This document shows, piece by piece, positions 29,670 to 41,971 of a DNA stretch of 64,000 nt (positions are counted from its first letter, which is position 1; every line of letters starts with the position of its first letter). The position numbers were made by a program, and so were the translations under genes. The notes under the pieces are model-generated. The model did not search any database, was not told where the DNA came from, and saw only the letters and a program-made list of their open reading frames with translations. The stretch is from Phenylobacterium montanum (lineage in GTDB: Bacteria > Pseudomonadota > Alphaproteobacteria > Caulobacterales > Caulobacteraceae): the NCBI RefSeq assembly GCF_018135625.1, contig NZ_CP073078.1, positions 3,194,501 to 3,258,500 on the forward strand, given 5' to 3'.

Positions 29670-30356
29670 GTGAGTTTGTCGGCGATCAATCTGTATCTTT
29701 TTCACCTGCTGAACGGTCCAGCCGGACATGCGGGACTGGATCAGATTGTCTGGCACCTGGATCAGAACGTGTTTCCGCGCGAACTGATCCTGACAATGCC
29801 TTACATCTATTTGTGGTTCTCCCAGAAGACGCCGGAAAGTCGGGCGAGGCTCGTGGCCGGCCTCGGCGGCGCGATCCTGTCGATCGGCCTGGCGCGGCTC
29901 ATAGCCCACTTCGCGCCCTTCGAGGTGCGGCCGATGTACGATGCGGCCAGCGGCTTTCACAAACTGGCCGTCGACCGGGCCGCCGACATGGAGGGCTGGA
30001 GCGCCTTCCCCAGCGACACGGCCGCCTTCTCGATCGCCTTGACCCTCGGCCTCTTCACCGTCAGCCGCACGGCTTCGGTGGCCCTGACCCTGCTCAGCAT
30101 GGCCTTCTTCGGTCTGGCGCGGGTCTATCTCGGCATCCACTATCCGCTCGACGTGGCCGCCGGCTGGCTGATCGGCGGTCTCGCGGCCGCCCTGGCGCAG
30201 ACGCCGCCCATCCGAGGGCTCGCGGGGTCGGCCCTGCGCGTCGAGGCGCGGGCGCCGCCGCTGTTCTATGCCTGCGCGGCCATGGTGCTCACCGAAACCG
30301 GCCAGATGTTCGACAATGTCCGCGACGCCTTGCACCTGCTGCATATGATCGCGTGA
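29670..30356 (+). CDS. PAP2-family membrane protein with altered catalytic motifs
   Basis: 228 aa, GTG start. Five to six membrane helices. The phosphatidic acid phosphatase type 2 layout is clear: C1 region HFAPFEVRP, C2 FPSDTAAFSIAL and C3 ARVYLGIHYPLDVAAGW. C3 keeps the catalytic His and the final Asp, but C1 has His where Lys is normal and C2 has Thr in place of the His of PSxH. The enzyme may therefore be inactive, or use a different mechanism. Family members dephosphorylate undecaprenyl-PP or lipid phosphates in the periplasm. The fused tail ALRVEARAPPLFYACAAMVL is a further helix. No partner is obvious. Confidence 0.82.
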   Translation: MSLSAINLYLFHLLNGPAGHAGLDQIVWHLDQNVFPRELILTMPYIYLWFSQKTPESRARLVAGLGGAILSIGLARLIAHFAPFEVRPMYDAASGFHKLAVDRAADMEGWSAFPSDTAAFSIALTLGLFTVSRTASVALTLLSMAFFGLARVYLGIHYPLDVAAGWLIGGLAAALAQTPPIRGLAGSALRVEARAPPLFYACAAMVLTETGQMFDNVRDALHLLHMIA

Positions 30357-30373
30357 GAGCCGCGCGGCTGGCG

Positions 30374-31894
30374 TCAAGCCAAGCCCTGAAGCCGAAGCCA
30401 GCCCCAGATCCCCGCCGCCGCCAGGGCGGCGCCTGCCACCAGCCAACCCAGCCGCCCCGGCCAGGGGTTGGGCTCGACCACCACGACCGGCGGGGCGGCC
30501 TCGCGCGCCTCGGCCAGGCGGGCGAGGGCCTGAAGGGCCTTCACCCCGTCCTGGGCCAAGTCCTTGATCTTCGCCGCCGGCGACAGCTCGCGCATGATCC
30601 AGCGGCGCACCACCGGCTCGGCCGAGGCCCAAAGGTTATGCCCCGGGTCGATCGCGCGGCTGACGCCCTCGACCGTGACCATGGTCTTCTGCAACAGGAC
30701 CAACTCGGGCCTCAGGCGCATGTCAAACAGGGCGGTGATCTCGAACAGCTGGCCCAGGAGCCGCCCCATGGAGACCGCCGCCGAGGGCCGGCCGACATTG
30801 GGCTCGCCGACGGCGCGCAGGGCCTGGGCGAAGGCCTCCACCGAGTGGTGGCGCGGCACATAGCCGGCGTCGAAATGGGCCTTGGCCACGCGCATATAGT
30901 CGCGCTGGAGGAAGCCCCACAGGATCTCGGCCAGGTGACGGCGGGCGACCGCGTCCAGCCGCCCGACGATGCCGAAGTCGACGGCCACGATCCGGTCCGG
31001 CGCGGCGACGAACAGGTTGCCCTCGTGCAGGTCGGCGTGGAACACCCCGTGGTCCATGGCCTGGGCCAGGAAGGCGCGGATCAGGTTGTCGGCTATGGCC
31101 TTGCGATCGATCCCGGGCTGTTCCAGGGCCTTGGGGTCCGACAGCGGCATGCCTTCGGCCCAGTCCAGGGTCAGCACCCGGCGCGAGACCCCCTCCCAGA
31201 CCACGCCCGGCGCCCGCATGAAGCCGTCGGCGGTCATGACCTCGGCCAGTTCGCTGGCGCCCGCGGCCTCGAGCCTGAGATCCAGCTCCAGCTCCAGCGC
31301 CCGGGCGACGATGCTGGTCAGGGCGCGCGGCTCCAGCCGCCGGGCCTCGGGTCCGAACAGTTCGGCCAGGCGCCCGGCCAACTCCAGGGTCTCGACGTCG
31401 CGGGCGATGCGCTTTTCGATCCCCGGCCGCAGCACCTTGACCGCCACCTTGCGCCCGTCGTGCAGGGTCGCGGGATGGGCCTGGGCGATGGAGGCGGCGG
31501 CGATCGGCGGCTCGAAGGTGGCGAACACCACCTCGACCGGCCGATCGAGTTCGCGCGCCACCACGGCCTTGGCCACCTCGACCGGGAAGGGCGCCAGCCG
31601 ATCCTTCAGGTGCGACAGGTCCTCGGCGAAGGGGCGGCCGAAGATGTCGGCGCGGGTCGACAGCACTTGGCCCAGCTTGATCGCCGCCGGCCCCATCCGT
31701 TCCAGCGCCGCCGCCAGCCGCTCGCCTGGCCGGCCGCGCCTGGCCTGCGGGCCGGCGAACAGGCGCAAGAAGCGCGCGCCCAGCCGCGCCGGCGGCGGCA
31801 GGATCGGATCGATCTCGCGCGGAATGAGGGCGTCGGCCCGCGCCAGCATCCAGACGGCGCCGATCAGCCGGACAAAGGCGGCGGGCCGGCTCAT
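30374..31894 (-). CDS. ubiB: Ubiquinone biosynthesis ABC1/ADCK kinase-like protein UbiB
   Basis: 506 aa. Atypical kinase of the UbiB family: the KxGQ motif is in AIKLGQVLSTRADIFG, the Ala-rich loop is IAAASIAQAHPATL, the nucleotide Lys in VAVKVLRPG, the catalytic loop HADLHEGNLFVA and metal motif VDFGIVGRL. The C-terminus has a membrane anchor (LGWLVAGAALAAAGIWGWL). It is needed for coenzyme Q synthesis, probably by extracting or organising lipid intermediates for the Ubi complex. Its ATG overlaps the ubiE stop (TAATG), so the two are coupled. Confidence 0.95.
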   Translation of the reverse strand: MSRPAAFVRLIGAVWMLARADALIPREIDPILPPPARLGARFLRLFAGPQARRGRPGERLAAALERMGPAAIKLGQVLSTRADIFGRPFAEDLSHLKDRLAPFPVEVAKAVVARELDRPVEVVFATFEPPIAAASIAQAHPATLHDGRKVAVKVLRPGIEKRIARDVETLELAGRLAELFGPEARRLEPRALTSIVARALELELDLRLEAAGASELAEVMTADGFMRAPGVVWEGVSRRVLTLDWAEGMPLSDPKALEQPGIDRKAIADNLIRAFLAQAMDHGVFHADLHEGNLFVAAPDRIVAVDFGIVGRLDAVARRHLAEILWGFLQRDYMRVAKAHFDAGYVPRHHSVEAFAQALRAVGEPNVGRPSAAVSMGRLLGQLFEITALFDMRLRPELVLLQKTMVTVEGVSRAIDPGHNLWASAEPVVRRWIMRELSPAAKIKDLAQDGVKALQALARLAEAREAAPPVVVVEPNPWPGRLGWLVAGAALAAAGIWGWLRLQGLA

Positions 31895-32658
31895 TATCGA
31901 GAGAGGGCCCAGCCCTGGTGCAGGGCGGCGACGCCGCCGGTGAAGTTGGTGACCGTGACCTTGGCGAAGCCCGCCTCGCGCATCATCCGGGCGAAGGTCT
32001 CCTGGTCGGGAAACCGGCGGATGCTCTCTACCAAGTACTGGTAGGACTCGCGGTCCTTGGCCACCAGGCCGCCGATCGCCGGAATCACCTTGAAGGAATA
32101 GGCGTCATAGGCGCCCCGCAAGGCCTCGGTGGTCGGCCGGGAGAACTCCAGGCACAGGAACCGGCCGCCGGGCTTCAGGACCCGCCGCGCCTCGCGCAAG
32201 GCCGCCGGAATGTCGGTGACGTTCCGGATGCCGAAGGCGATGGAATAGGCGTCGGCGCAGGCGTCCGGCAGAGGCAGCTTTTGCGCGTCGCCCACCGCCC
32301 AGGCGATCTCCGGCGCGCCGCCGCGGGCCCGGCCGGCGGCGATCATCTCCGCATTATAGTCCACCACCAGGATACGGGCGTCCTCGCCGCCGCGGCGGAC
32401 CTGGGCGGCGCGGGCCATCTTGGCGTAGCGCATGGCCATGTCGCCGGTGCCGCCGGCGCAGTCGACGATCACCTCGCCCGGCTGCGGGTTCATCCGCGCC
32501 GCGGTCATGTCCTTCCAGATCCTATGCACGCCTGCGCTCATCAGGTCGTTCATCAGGTCGTAGCGGCTGGCCACCCGGTCGAACACGCCGCGCACCAGGC
32601 GCGGCTTCTCGGCCGGGTCGACATCCTTGAAACCGAAGCTGGCGGTGGTGCTGCTCAT
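31894..32658 (-). CDS. ubiE: Demethylmenaquinone/ubiquinone C-methyltransferase
   Basis: 254 aa. SAM-dependent methylation of the benzoquinol (and menaquinol where present) ring. Motif I is [17 protein letters not shown], followed by [15 protein letters not shown], and the UbiE/COQ5 signature segments [18 protein letters not shown] and [14 protein letters not shown]. The C-terminus [20 protein letters not shown] is also characteristic. First gene of a ubiE-ubiB operon read away from mutM; 92 bp separate the two divergent starts. The ubiE-ubiB-coaBC-dut order is seen near dnaA in many alphaproteobacteria. Confidence 0.95.
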   Translation of the reverse strand: MSSTTASFGFKDVDPAEKPRLVRGVFDRVASRYDLMNDLMSAGVHRIWKDMTAARMNPQPGEVIVDCAGGTGDMAMRYAKMARAAQVRRGGEDARILVVDYNAEMIAAGRARGGAPEIAWAVGDAQKLPLPDACADAYSIAFGIRNVTDIPAALREARRVLKPGGRFLCLEFSRPTTEALRGAYDAYSFKVIPAIGGLVAKDRESYQYLVESIRRFPDQETFARMMREAGFAKVTVTNFTGGVAALHQGWALSR

Positions 32659-32750
32659 GGCCCCGCGTCTTAGCCTTGATGGCGCCGCCCCGCCATCCCT
32701 CAGCGCAACAAGCTGTGGCGAAGCGCCCCAGCGCGGCCTACATCCCTGTC

Positions 32751-33614
32751 ATGCCCGAACTTCCCGAGGTCGAAACCGTCCGCCGCGGCCTGCAGCCGGT
32801 GCTCGAAGGCGCGCGCCTCTCGCGGGTCGAACAGCGCCGGCCGGACCTGCGCTTCCCCTTGCCCGAGGGCTTCGTCCAGCGCCTGACCGGGGCGCGGATC
32901 GAGGCGCTGGAGCGGCGGGCCAAGTACCTCTTGGCCCGGCTCGACCGGGACGAGACCCTGGTCATGCACCTCGGCATGACCGGCCGCTTCGAGATCGAGG
33001 GGGGGCCCTGCCGCGCGCGGCCGGGGGAATTCGCCCTCGCTGCACCGGCCGACCCCAAGCACGCCCATGTGGTGTTCCACACCGAGGCCGGCCCTGTGGT
33101 CACCTTCTTCGACCCCCGGCGCTTCGGCTACATGGACCTGATCGAGACCGGGAAGCTGGGCGATCACGCCTGGTTCGCGGGCCTCGGCCCCGAGCCGCTG
33201 GGCCCGGGCTTCGGTGCCGCCCATCTCGCGAGCGAACTGGCCGGACGTCGCCAGGCGATCAAGACCCTGCTGCTCGACCAGCGCATCGTCGCCGGCCTCG
33301 GCAACATCTATGTCTGCGAGGCCCTGTGGCGCGCGCGCATCTCGCCGCTGAAGCCCGGCGGAGAGATCAGGCCCGCAGCGCTGAAGACCCTGGTCCAGGC
33401 CGTGCGCGAGGTTTTGGAAGAAGCGATCGAGGCCGGTGGCTCCACCTTGCGCGACTACGCCTCGGCCGACGGGGCGCTGGGCTATTTCCAGCACAGCTTC
33501 GCCGCCTATGGCCGCGAGGGTGAGCCCTGCCGCACGCCGCGCTGCCGGGGCGCGATCGAGCGCGCGGTCCAAGGCGGCCGCTCGACCTTCTTCTGCGCGA
33601 CCTGCCAGAAATAG
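32751..33614 (+). CDS. mutM: Formamidopyrimidine-DNA glycosylase
   Basis: 287 aa from the ATG at 32751; the frame is open further upstream, but mature MutM needs Pro as its N-terminal residue, so MPELPEVETVRRGL must be the start. Bifunctional glycosylase/AP lyase that removes 8-oxoguanine. The catalytic Pro and Glu follow the Met; the conserved Lys is in RAKYLLARLD; the C-terminal zinc finger is CRTPRCRGAIERAV...FFCATCQK. Asn in GLGNIYVCEALW contacts DNA. Divergent from ubiE and upstream of the GumN gene. Confidence 0.97.
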   Translation: MPELPEVETVRRGLQPVLEGARLSRVEQRRPDLRFPLPEGFVQRLTGARIEALERRAKYLLARLDRDETLVMHLGMTGRFEIEGGPCRARPGEFALAAPADPKHAHVVFHTEAGPVVTFFDPRRFGYMDLIETGKLGDHAWFAGLGPEPLGPGFGAAHLASELAGRRQAIKTLLLDQRIVAGLGNIYVCEALWRARISPLKPGGEIRPAALKTLVQAVREVLEEAIEAGGSTLRDYASADGALGYFQHSFAAYGREGEPCRTPRCRGAIERAVQGGRSTFFCATCQK

Positions 33615-33664
33615 AGCTTCACGCGCGCCATCTGGCGCCGCCTTGGCCGTGCGCCTAGGTTTCG

Positions 33665-34537
33665 ATGATGTTCAAGCTACTCCGCTCCCTCCTCGCCGCC
33701 GTCCTGGTGGCCTTCAGCGCCGGCGCGGCGCAGGCCCAGCCGCCGGTGTGGATCGTCAAGGGCCACGGCTCGACCCTGGTCCTGTTCGGCTCGGTGCACC
33801 TTTTGCCGCCCGGGCTCGACTGGCGGCCGCCGGCCCTGAACGACGCCATAGCTCACGCCAGCGACCTCTGGTTCGAGATCCCGCTGGACGACGCCTCGGC
33901 GCTGGCGGCCAGCCAGCTGGCCATCAAGGTCGGCATGGAGCCCCCGGGCGTCACCCTGAGCTCGCAACTGCCGCCTAAGGACCGCGAGCGCCTGGCCGCC
34001 ATGGCCCAGCGCTACGGCGTGCCGATCGCCGGGCTCGACCGGCTGAAGCCCTGGCTGGCCGAGGTCACCCTTTCGGTCGCCGCCTACGCCCAGGAGGGCG
34101 CCGAGCAGAACGATGGGGTGGAGCACGCCCTGTCCTCGACGGCGCCGGCCACGCTGGCGCGTTTCGCCTTCGAGACCCCGGAGCAGCAGATCGGCTATCT
34201 GTCCCAGGCGCCGACCCATGACCAGCTCGCGTCCCTGCGCGAAACCCTGGGGGAACTGGAGGAGGGCCGAGCGAAGTACGACCGCTTGATCGCCGCCTGG
34301 ATGGCGGGCGATACGGCCGGGATCCGGGCCGAGGCCGTGGACCCGCTGAAAGAAGAGGCGCCCGGTGTCTACAAGGCGCTCGTGGTCGACCGGAACCGGC
34401 GCTGGGTGAAGGTGATGCAGAGACGCCTGGCGCAGCCCGGAGTCAGTGTGATGGTCGTCGGGGTCGGCCACCTGGTCGGGCCCGACAGCGTGCCGGCCAT
34501 GCTACGCAAGCAGGGTCTTGTGGTGGAGGGTCCTTGA
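33665..34537 (+). CDS. TraB/GumN-family protein
   Basis: 290 aa. A cleavable signal peptide (FKLLRSLLAAVLVAFSAGAAQA) precedes VWIVKGHGSTLVLFGSVHLLPPGLDW, with the GxxH motif near the start of the mature chain, and the closing VGVGHLVGPDSVPAMLRKQG gives a second G-H. These two G-x-x-H motifs define the TraB/PrgY/GumN family, which is proposed to include metalloproteases and to bind pheromone-like peptides; GumN's role is still unclear. The protein should be periplasmic. It stands between mutM and rpsT, and the start has two consecutive ATG codons. Confidence 0.85.
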   Translation: MMFKLLRSLLAAVLVAFSAGAAQAQPPVWIVKGHGSTLVLFGSVHLLPPGLDWRPPALNDAIAHASDLWFEIPLDDASALAASQLAIKVGMEPPGVTLSSQLPPKDRERLAAMAQRYGVPIAGLDRLKPWLAEVTLSVAAYAQEGAEQNDGVEHALSSTAPATLARFAFETPEQQIGYLSQAPTHDQLASLRETLGELEEGRAKYDRLIAAWMAGDTAGIRAEAVDPLKEEAPGVYKALVVDRNRRWVKVMQRRLAQPGVSVMVVGVGHLVGPDSVPAMLRKQGLVVEGP

Positions 34538-34592
34538 ATAGTCATGCACAGGGCCATGCACACACGATTTGACGGCGACGCTTCAGACCCGA

Positions 34593-34621
34593 TTGACCCG
34601 GCGTGGCGCTTCCCGTATATG
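34593..34621 (+). promoter_or_regulatory. Likely rpsT promoter
   Basis: TTGACC at 34593-34598, 17-nt spacer, TATATG at 34616-34621. It sits 67 bp upstream of the rpsT ATG, in the 151-bp gap after the TraB/GumN gene. Confidence 0.6.
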
Positions 34622-34688
34622 CCCCTCCTTCTGATTTTCCGCGGCGGTTTGAACTCCGTCGCCCCGTCCGTTCCGAGGCTCTAGATCC

Positions 34689-34958
34689 ATGGCCAATAAC
34701 CCCGGCGCCAAGAAGGCGATCCGCAAGATCGCCCGCCGCACTGAGGTCAACAAGTCCCGCCGCTCGCGCGTGCGCACCTATCTGCGCAAGTTCGAAGAAA
34801 GCGTCGCCAGCGGCGACGTGGCCAAGGCGAAGGCCGCCTTCGTCGAGGCGCAATCCGAGCTGATGCGCGCTGTCGGCAAGGGTGTGGTGCACAAGAACAC
34901 CGGCGCCCGCAAGGTGTCGCGTCTGGCCGCCCAGCTGAAGAAGCTCGCGACCGCGTAA
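34689..34958 (+). CDS. rpsT: 30S ribosomal protein S20
   Basis: 89 aa, basic and helical: [17 protein letters not shown] at the N-terminus and [20 protein letters not shown] at the end are diagnostic of bS20, which binds 16S rRNA in the body of the 30S subunit. Length is standard for alphaproteobacteria. It has its own promoter, and in this phylum is almost always the gene before dnaA. Confidence 0.97.
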   Translation: MANNPGAKKAIRKIARRTEVNKSRRSRVRTYLRKFEESVASGDVAKAKAAFVEAQSELMRAVGKGVVHKNTGARKVSRLAAQLKKLATA

Positions 34959-35332
34959 TAACGTCCAACCGGGCGTTAACCTTCGAGAAAATCTAAGTAA
35001 TTCCAGCCAAGCCGCTGGGCCTATATGGTCTTGCGGCTTGGTTGGCGCGTGGGGAATTGTTCCGTGAACAGAAGCCCAAAAACGAGTTTTCCTTGCCCGT
35101 TGAGGGACTACTTAGAGTCAATCGAAATATCCGTCGACGGCGCGAAGAATCCCGGTTGACCGGGCTTTGGCGCCGGCTAGCATGGCCTCACAGGATGTTT
35201 CCATCTCAGTACGGAAGAATGGCGCCGGCGGTGTAGTGCAACCGCCGGACGAGGGGAATTTTGCGTGAATCATAGAGGCTCGGCCGTTGCGGGAACAGGC
35301 CGGACCAAGACCGGTTTCGGGGTGCTGGCGAT
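34959..35332. promoter_or_regulatory. rpsT-dnaA intergenic control region with three GANTC sites
   Basis: 374 bp without a convincing gene. GANTC sites lie at 35115-35119, 35147-35151 and 35267-35271. A promoter candidate has TTGACC at 35156-35161 and GCTAGC at 35176-35181, spaced as in Caulobacter sigma70 promoters. A 13-bp palindrome, TGTTC-CGT-GAACA, is at 35058-35070. No TTATCCACA-type DnaA box was seen, so this is not claimed as the origin. A start near 35188 would leave a ~145-nt untranslated leader. Confidence 0.6.
35147..35181 (+). promoter_or_regulatory. Candidate dnaA promoter with an adjoining CcrM methylation site
   Basis: GAATC (GANTC) at 35147-35151, -35 TTGACC at 35156-35161 and -10 GCTAGC at 35176-35181 separated by 14 nt. 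This fits the Caulobacter consensus TTGAC, 10-14 nt, GCTA. A methylation site beside the -35 resembles the arrangement reported for the C. crescentus dnaA promoter, from memory. Confidence 0.6.
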
Positions 35333-36790
35333 ATGACGATGAACTATTCGGGAGGGATGACCAGTCTTGCCAACCGGGGGGGCGGCGAACTGGAAGCGGT
35401 CTGGGCCAAGGCCTCGGCCGCGCTCAAGAGCGAGATGAGTCAGGACACCTTCAATTCCTGGCTGGGCCAGGCGGGGGTGCGTGAAAACGCCGCAGGGGAG
35501 CTCTATCTGGTCACGCCGACGGGGATCGCGCGAGACTGGGTGCGGCGCAACGCCTGGCGGCGGGTGACCGAGCTGTGGTCGCAGTACGATCCTCAGCGCC
35601 GCGCTCTGGAACTGCGCTCGCGGGCGGAGCTGGACACTGCGGCGCCGGCGCAAGACAGCGCTGGCGCAGCCAGCCCGGCGCCGGCGCCCAAGGCCCCACT
35701 GCAGGCCCTGGCCAGCCCGGCGGCCGAAGAAGCCGAAACGGCGCCGCGCGCGCCCGGGTTGCAGGAGCGCTTCCGCTTCGACACCTTCGTACCCGGCCCG
35801 GCCAACGAATTCGCCCACTCGGTGGCGAAAAAGGTAGCCTGCTGGAGCGACGGCCACTTCAACCCCGTCGTCTTCCATGGCCCCTACGGTTTCGGCAAGA
35901 CGCACCTTCTGAACGCCATCGCCTGGGAGGCCATGCGCGCCTCGCCCGGCCGCAAGGTGATCTACCTGACCGCCGAGCGGTTCCTGCAAAGCTTCGTGCG
36001 GGCGATGATGGACCGCACCGGCCCGGCCTTCAAAGACGAGCTGCGCGCCGCCGACCTGCTCCTGATCGACGATGTGCATTTCATCGCCGGCAAGCAGTCG
36101 AGCCAGGAGGAACTGTATCATACCCTCGCCGCCCTGACCCAGGACGGCCGCCGGGTGGTGTTCACCGCCGACCGGGCGCCCAACGACCTGACCGAAATGG
36201 ATGCCCGGCTGCGCTCGCACCTTCAGGCGGGTCTGGTCTGCGGTATCGAGCCGGCCGACCGCACGCTTCGCCTCGGCATCCTCGAGCGCAAACTGGTCCA
36301 GCTCGGCCGGCCGATGGGCCAGCCTGGCCTGAACGCCCGGCCCGAGGTGCTGCAATTCCTGGCCGACCGGTTCACCGACAGCGTGCGCGAGCTGGAAGGC
36401 GCCCTGAACACCCTGGTCGCCCGGGTGGGCGAGCGGGTCGAAGCGCTGAACCTGGACGAGGCCCAAGCGATCCTTCGGCCCCACCTGCGCGGCGCCGAAA
36501 AGCGCATCACCGTCGACGACATCCAGAAGGCGGCGGCCGAGCACTACGGCATGAAGCAGGCCGACCTGATCTCGGAACGTCGCAATCGCGCCGTGGCCCG
36601 TCCGCGCCAGGCGGCCATGTGGCTGGCCAAGACCCTGACCACGCGCTCGTTGCCGGACATCGGCCGGCGCTTCGGCGGGCGCGACCACACCACCGTGTTG
36701 CACGCCGTGCGCCGCATCGAGGCCCTGCGCCAGGAAGACCCCCAACTGGCCCGCGACCTGGAAGTCCTGACCCGCAAGCTGCGGGGCTGA
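35333..36790 (+). CDS. dnaA: Chromosomal replication initiator protein DnaA
   Basis: 485 aa. Domain I (AVWAKASAALKSEMSQDTFN) is followed by a linker rich in Ala/Pro, then the AAA+ domain with Walker A GPYGFGKTHLLNAI, Walker B LLLIDDVHFI and sensor regions, and the DNA-binding domain IV ending in the DnaA signature GGRDHTTVLHAVRRIE. It binds DnaA boxes and opens the origin. Start at 35333 gives MTMN, like the Caulobacter MTMK start; the in-frame ATG at 35357 has GGGAGGG directly against it, which is too close for a ribosome site. Probably transcribed from 35147-35181. Confidence 0.97.
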   Translation: MTMNYSGGMTSLANRGGGELEAVWAKASAALKSEMSQDTFNSWLGQAGVRENAAGELYLVTPTGIARDWVRRNAWRRVTELWSQYDPQRRALELRSRAELDTAAPAQDSAGAASPAPAPKAPLQALASPAAEEAETAPRAPGLQERFRFDTFVPGPANEFAHSVAKKVACWSDGHFNPVVFHGPYGFGKTHLLNAIAWEAMRASPGRKVIYLTAERFLQSFVRAMMDRTGPAFKDELRAADLLLIDDVHFIAGKQSSQEELYHTLAALTQDGRRVVFTADRAPNDLTEMDARLRSHLQAGLVCGIEPADRTLRLGILERKLVQLGRPMGQPGLNARPEVLQFLADRFTDSVRELEGALNTLVARVGERVEALNLDEAQAILRPHLRGAEKRITVDDIQKAAAEHYGMKQADLISERRNRAVARPRQAAMWLAKTLTTRSLPDIGRRFGGRDHTTVLHAVRRIEALRQEDPQLARDLEVLTRKLRG

Positions 36791-36816
36791 AGCCACCCCC
36801 CTTGGGCGGACGACGA

Positions 36817-36851
36817 GCCCCTTCTTCCGTCCGAACGGCGGGGGAAGGGGC
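36817..36851. other. Hairpin downstream of dnaA
   Basis: GCCCCTTC at 36817-36824 pairs with GAAGGGGC at 36844-36851 over a 19-nt loop. It lies 26 bp after the dnaA stop. No T-run follows, so it may weaken rather than end transcription into dnaN. Two GANTC sites (36980-36984 and 37001-37005) and a 12-bp palindrome CCCTTTAAAGGG (36956-36967) lie further on, before dnaN. Confidence 0.5.
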
Positions 36852-37015
36852 TTGCTTGGCTTTGGGCGCCTGGCGAAGCGGCGGCCTTCCGCCGAATTGG
36901 TTTTGCGCCGCCCGAACCCTCTTCCCCGGCGTTGCTTTTCAGTTAATCTCCCCTCCCCTTTAAAGGGTCGCGGAGGAAGGAATCGCCGTCCGCGGCCGCA
37001 GATTCGGACGTCCAG

Positions 37016-38134
37016 ATGCAGCTTACCATCGAGCGCGCGGCTCTGCTGAAAGCGCTGGGGCATGTTCAGAGCGTCGTCGAACGGCGCAACACCATTCCCA
37101 TCCTTTCCAACGTGCTCCTGTCCACCAGCCGCGATGCGCTCGCGCTGTCGGCGACCGATCTCGACATGGAGATCATCGACGAGACGCCCGGCCGCGTTGA
37201 CCAGCCCGGCCAGATCACCGCGCCCGCGCACACCCTCTACGAGATCGTCCGCAAGCTGCCGGAAGGGGCCGAGGTCGAGCTGCGCTACAGCGGCGAAGAC
37301 CCACGCCTGACCATCGCGGCGGGCCGCTCGCGCTTCAACCTGCCGGTGCTGCCGGCGGGCGATTTCCCGGTGATGTCCTCGGACGGCCTGTCCAGCTCGC
37401 TCAGCATCGACACGGTCGACCTGATGCGGCTGATCGACAAGACCCGCTTCGCCATCTCCACCGAGGAGACCCGCTACTACCTGAACGGCCTCTACCTGCA
37501 CACTGTCGTCGACGGCGGGGTGACCAAGCTGCGCGCCGTGGCCACCGACGGCCACCGCCTGGCCCTGGCCGAGATGCTGGCGCCCGAAGGCGCAGTCGGC
37601 GCGCCCGGCGTCATCGTGCCGCGCAAGACCGTGCAAGAGGCCCGGCGCCTGCTGGAAGACGCCGGCGAGACCGTCGAGCTGCAGGTCTCGGCCCAGAAGG
37701 TGCGCTTCGCCTTCGGCCGCGCCGCCCTGACCTCCAAGGTGATCGACGGCTCCTTCCCCGACTATGTGCGGGTGATCCCCAAGGACAACACCCGCATCCT
37801 GACCGTCGACAACGCCCTGTTCGCCCAGGCGGTGGACCGGGTGGCGACCATTTCGGCGGAGAAGAGCCGTTCGGTGAAGATGACGGTCGAAAGCGGCCGC
37901 ATCGTGCTCACCGTGCGCAACATGGAGGCCGGCCAGGCGGTCGAGGAGATCGAGGTCGACTACGACGGCGAGCCCTTCGAGATCGGCTTCAACGCCCGCT
38001 ACCTCTTGGACGTCTGCGGCCAGATCAAGGGCGAGACCGCCGAGTTCCGCTTCGCCGACCCGGCCTCGCCGACCCTGGTCCTGGACCCGGTGGACGCGGA
38101 CGTGCAGTACGTCCTGATGCCACTGCGCGTGTAG
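37016..38134 (+). CDS. dnaN: DNA polymerase III beta subunit (sliding clamp)
   Basis: 372 aa. Three topologically equal clamp domains are recognisable, starting [18 protein letters not shown] and [13 protein letters not shown], and ending [20 protein letters not shown] with VLMPLRV, the conserved C-terminal clamp ending. It encircles DNA and tethers polymerase III and other partners. A GANTC-bearing leader of about 225 bp separates it from dnaA. No good ribosome site is visible right before the ATG (GGAGGAAGG lies about 40 bp upstream). Confidence 0.97.
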   Translation: MQLTIERAALLKALGHVQSVVERRNTIPILSNVLLSTSRDALALSATDLDMEIIDETPGRVDQPGQITAPAHTLYEIVRKLPEGAEVELRYSGEDPRLTIAAGRSRFNLPVLPAGDFPVMSSDGLSSSLSIDTVDLMRLIDKTRFAISTEETRYYLNGLYLHTVVDGGVTKLRAVATDGHRLALAEMLAPEGAVGAPGVIVPRKTVQEARRLLEDAGETVELQVSAQKVRFAFGRAALTSKVIDGSFPDYVRVIPKDNTRILTVDNALFAQAVDRVATISAEKSRSVKMTVESGRIVLTVRNMEAGQAVEEIEVDYDGEPFEIGFNARYLLDVCGQIKGETAEFRFADPASPTLVLDPVDADVQYVLMPLRV

Positions 38135-38150
38135 AACCCCTGCCCAAGGG

Positions 38151-38169
38151 GAGGGGCCCTGCGCCCCTC
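38151..38169 (+). other. Hairpin covering the recF ribosome-binding region
   Basis: GAGGGG (38151-38156) pairs with CCCCTC (38164-38169) across a 7-nt loop, ending 5 bp before the recF ATG. The only purine-rich Shine-Dalgarno candidate for recF is the GAGGGG arm, so the structure could limit recF translation. Confidence 0.5.
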
Positions 38170-38174
38170 ACGCC

Positions 38175-41755
<3,581 letters not shown>

Positions 41756-41971
41756 TCGCCAACGCCCTTGTTCATGCCTCAGGATTTCTGAAGGTGTGAG
41801 TAGCGCGCCTGGGCAATGGAATCCTGACGCGGCGAGCATCTCTTGACCGTCTACCATCAGGTTTTCTATCGGTATCGAGCGAAAATGTCGGCTGCCGCCG
41901 CCGTTCCCTGAAGCCTGCGCCACCCCATCTGTGCGTGCACCATGATGCATGACAGCAAGGAGGCTGTTCCC

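Noticed and set aside
35058-35070. TGTTC-CGT-GAACA palindrome as a LexA box
   Set aside because: Alphaproteobacterial LexA sites are GTTC-N7-GTTC direct repeats; this one has three-base spacing and inverted arms, so it is only noted as a palindrome.
35042-35236. 64-codon frame in the dnaA leader
   Set aside because: TTG start without a ribosome site, no homology recognised, and it covers the promoter and GANTC sites.
34959-35332. Chromosome origin upstream of dnaA
   Set aside because: No TTATCCACA-type DnaA boxes or AT-rich unwinding element were recognised here or in 36791-37015; in Caulobacter relatives the origin is usually near hemE, not at dnaA.
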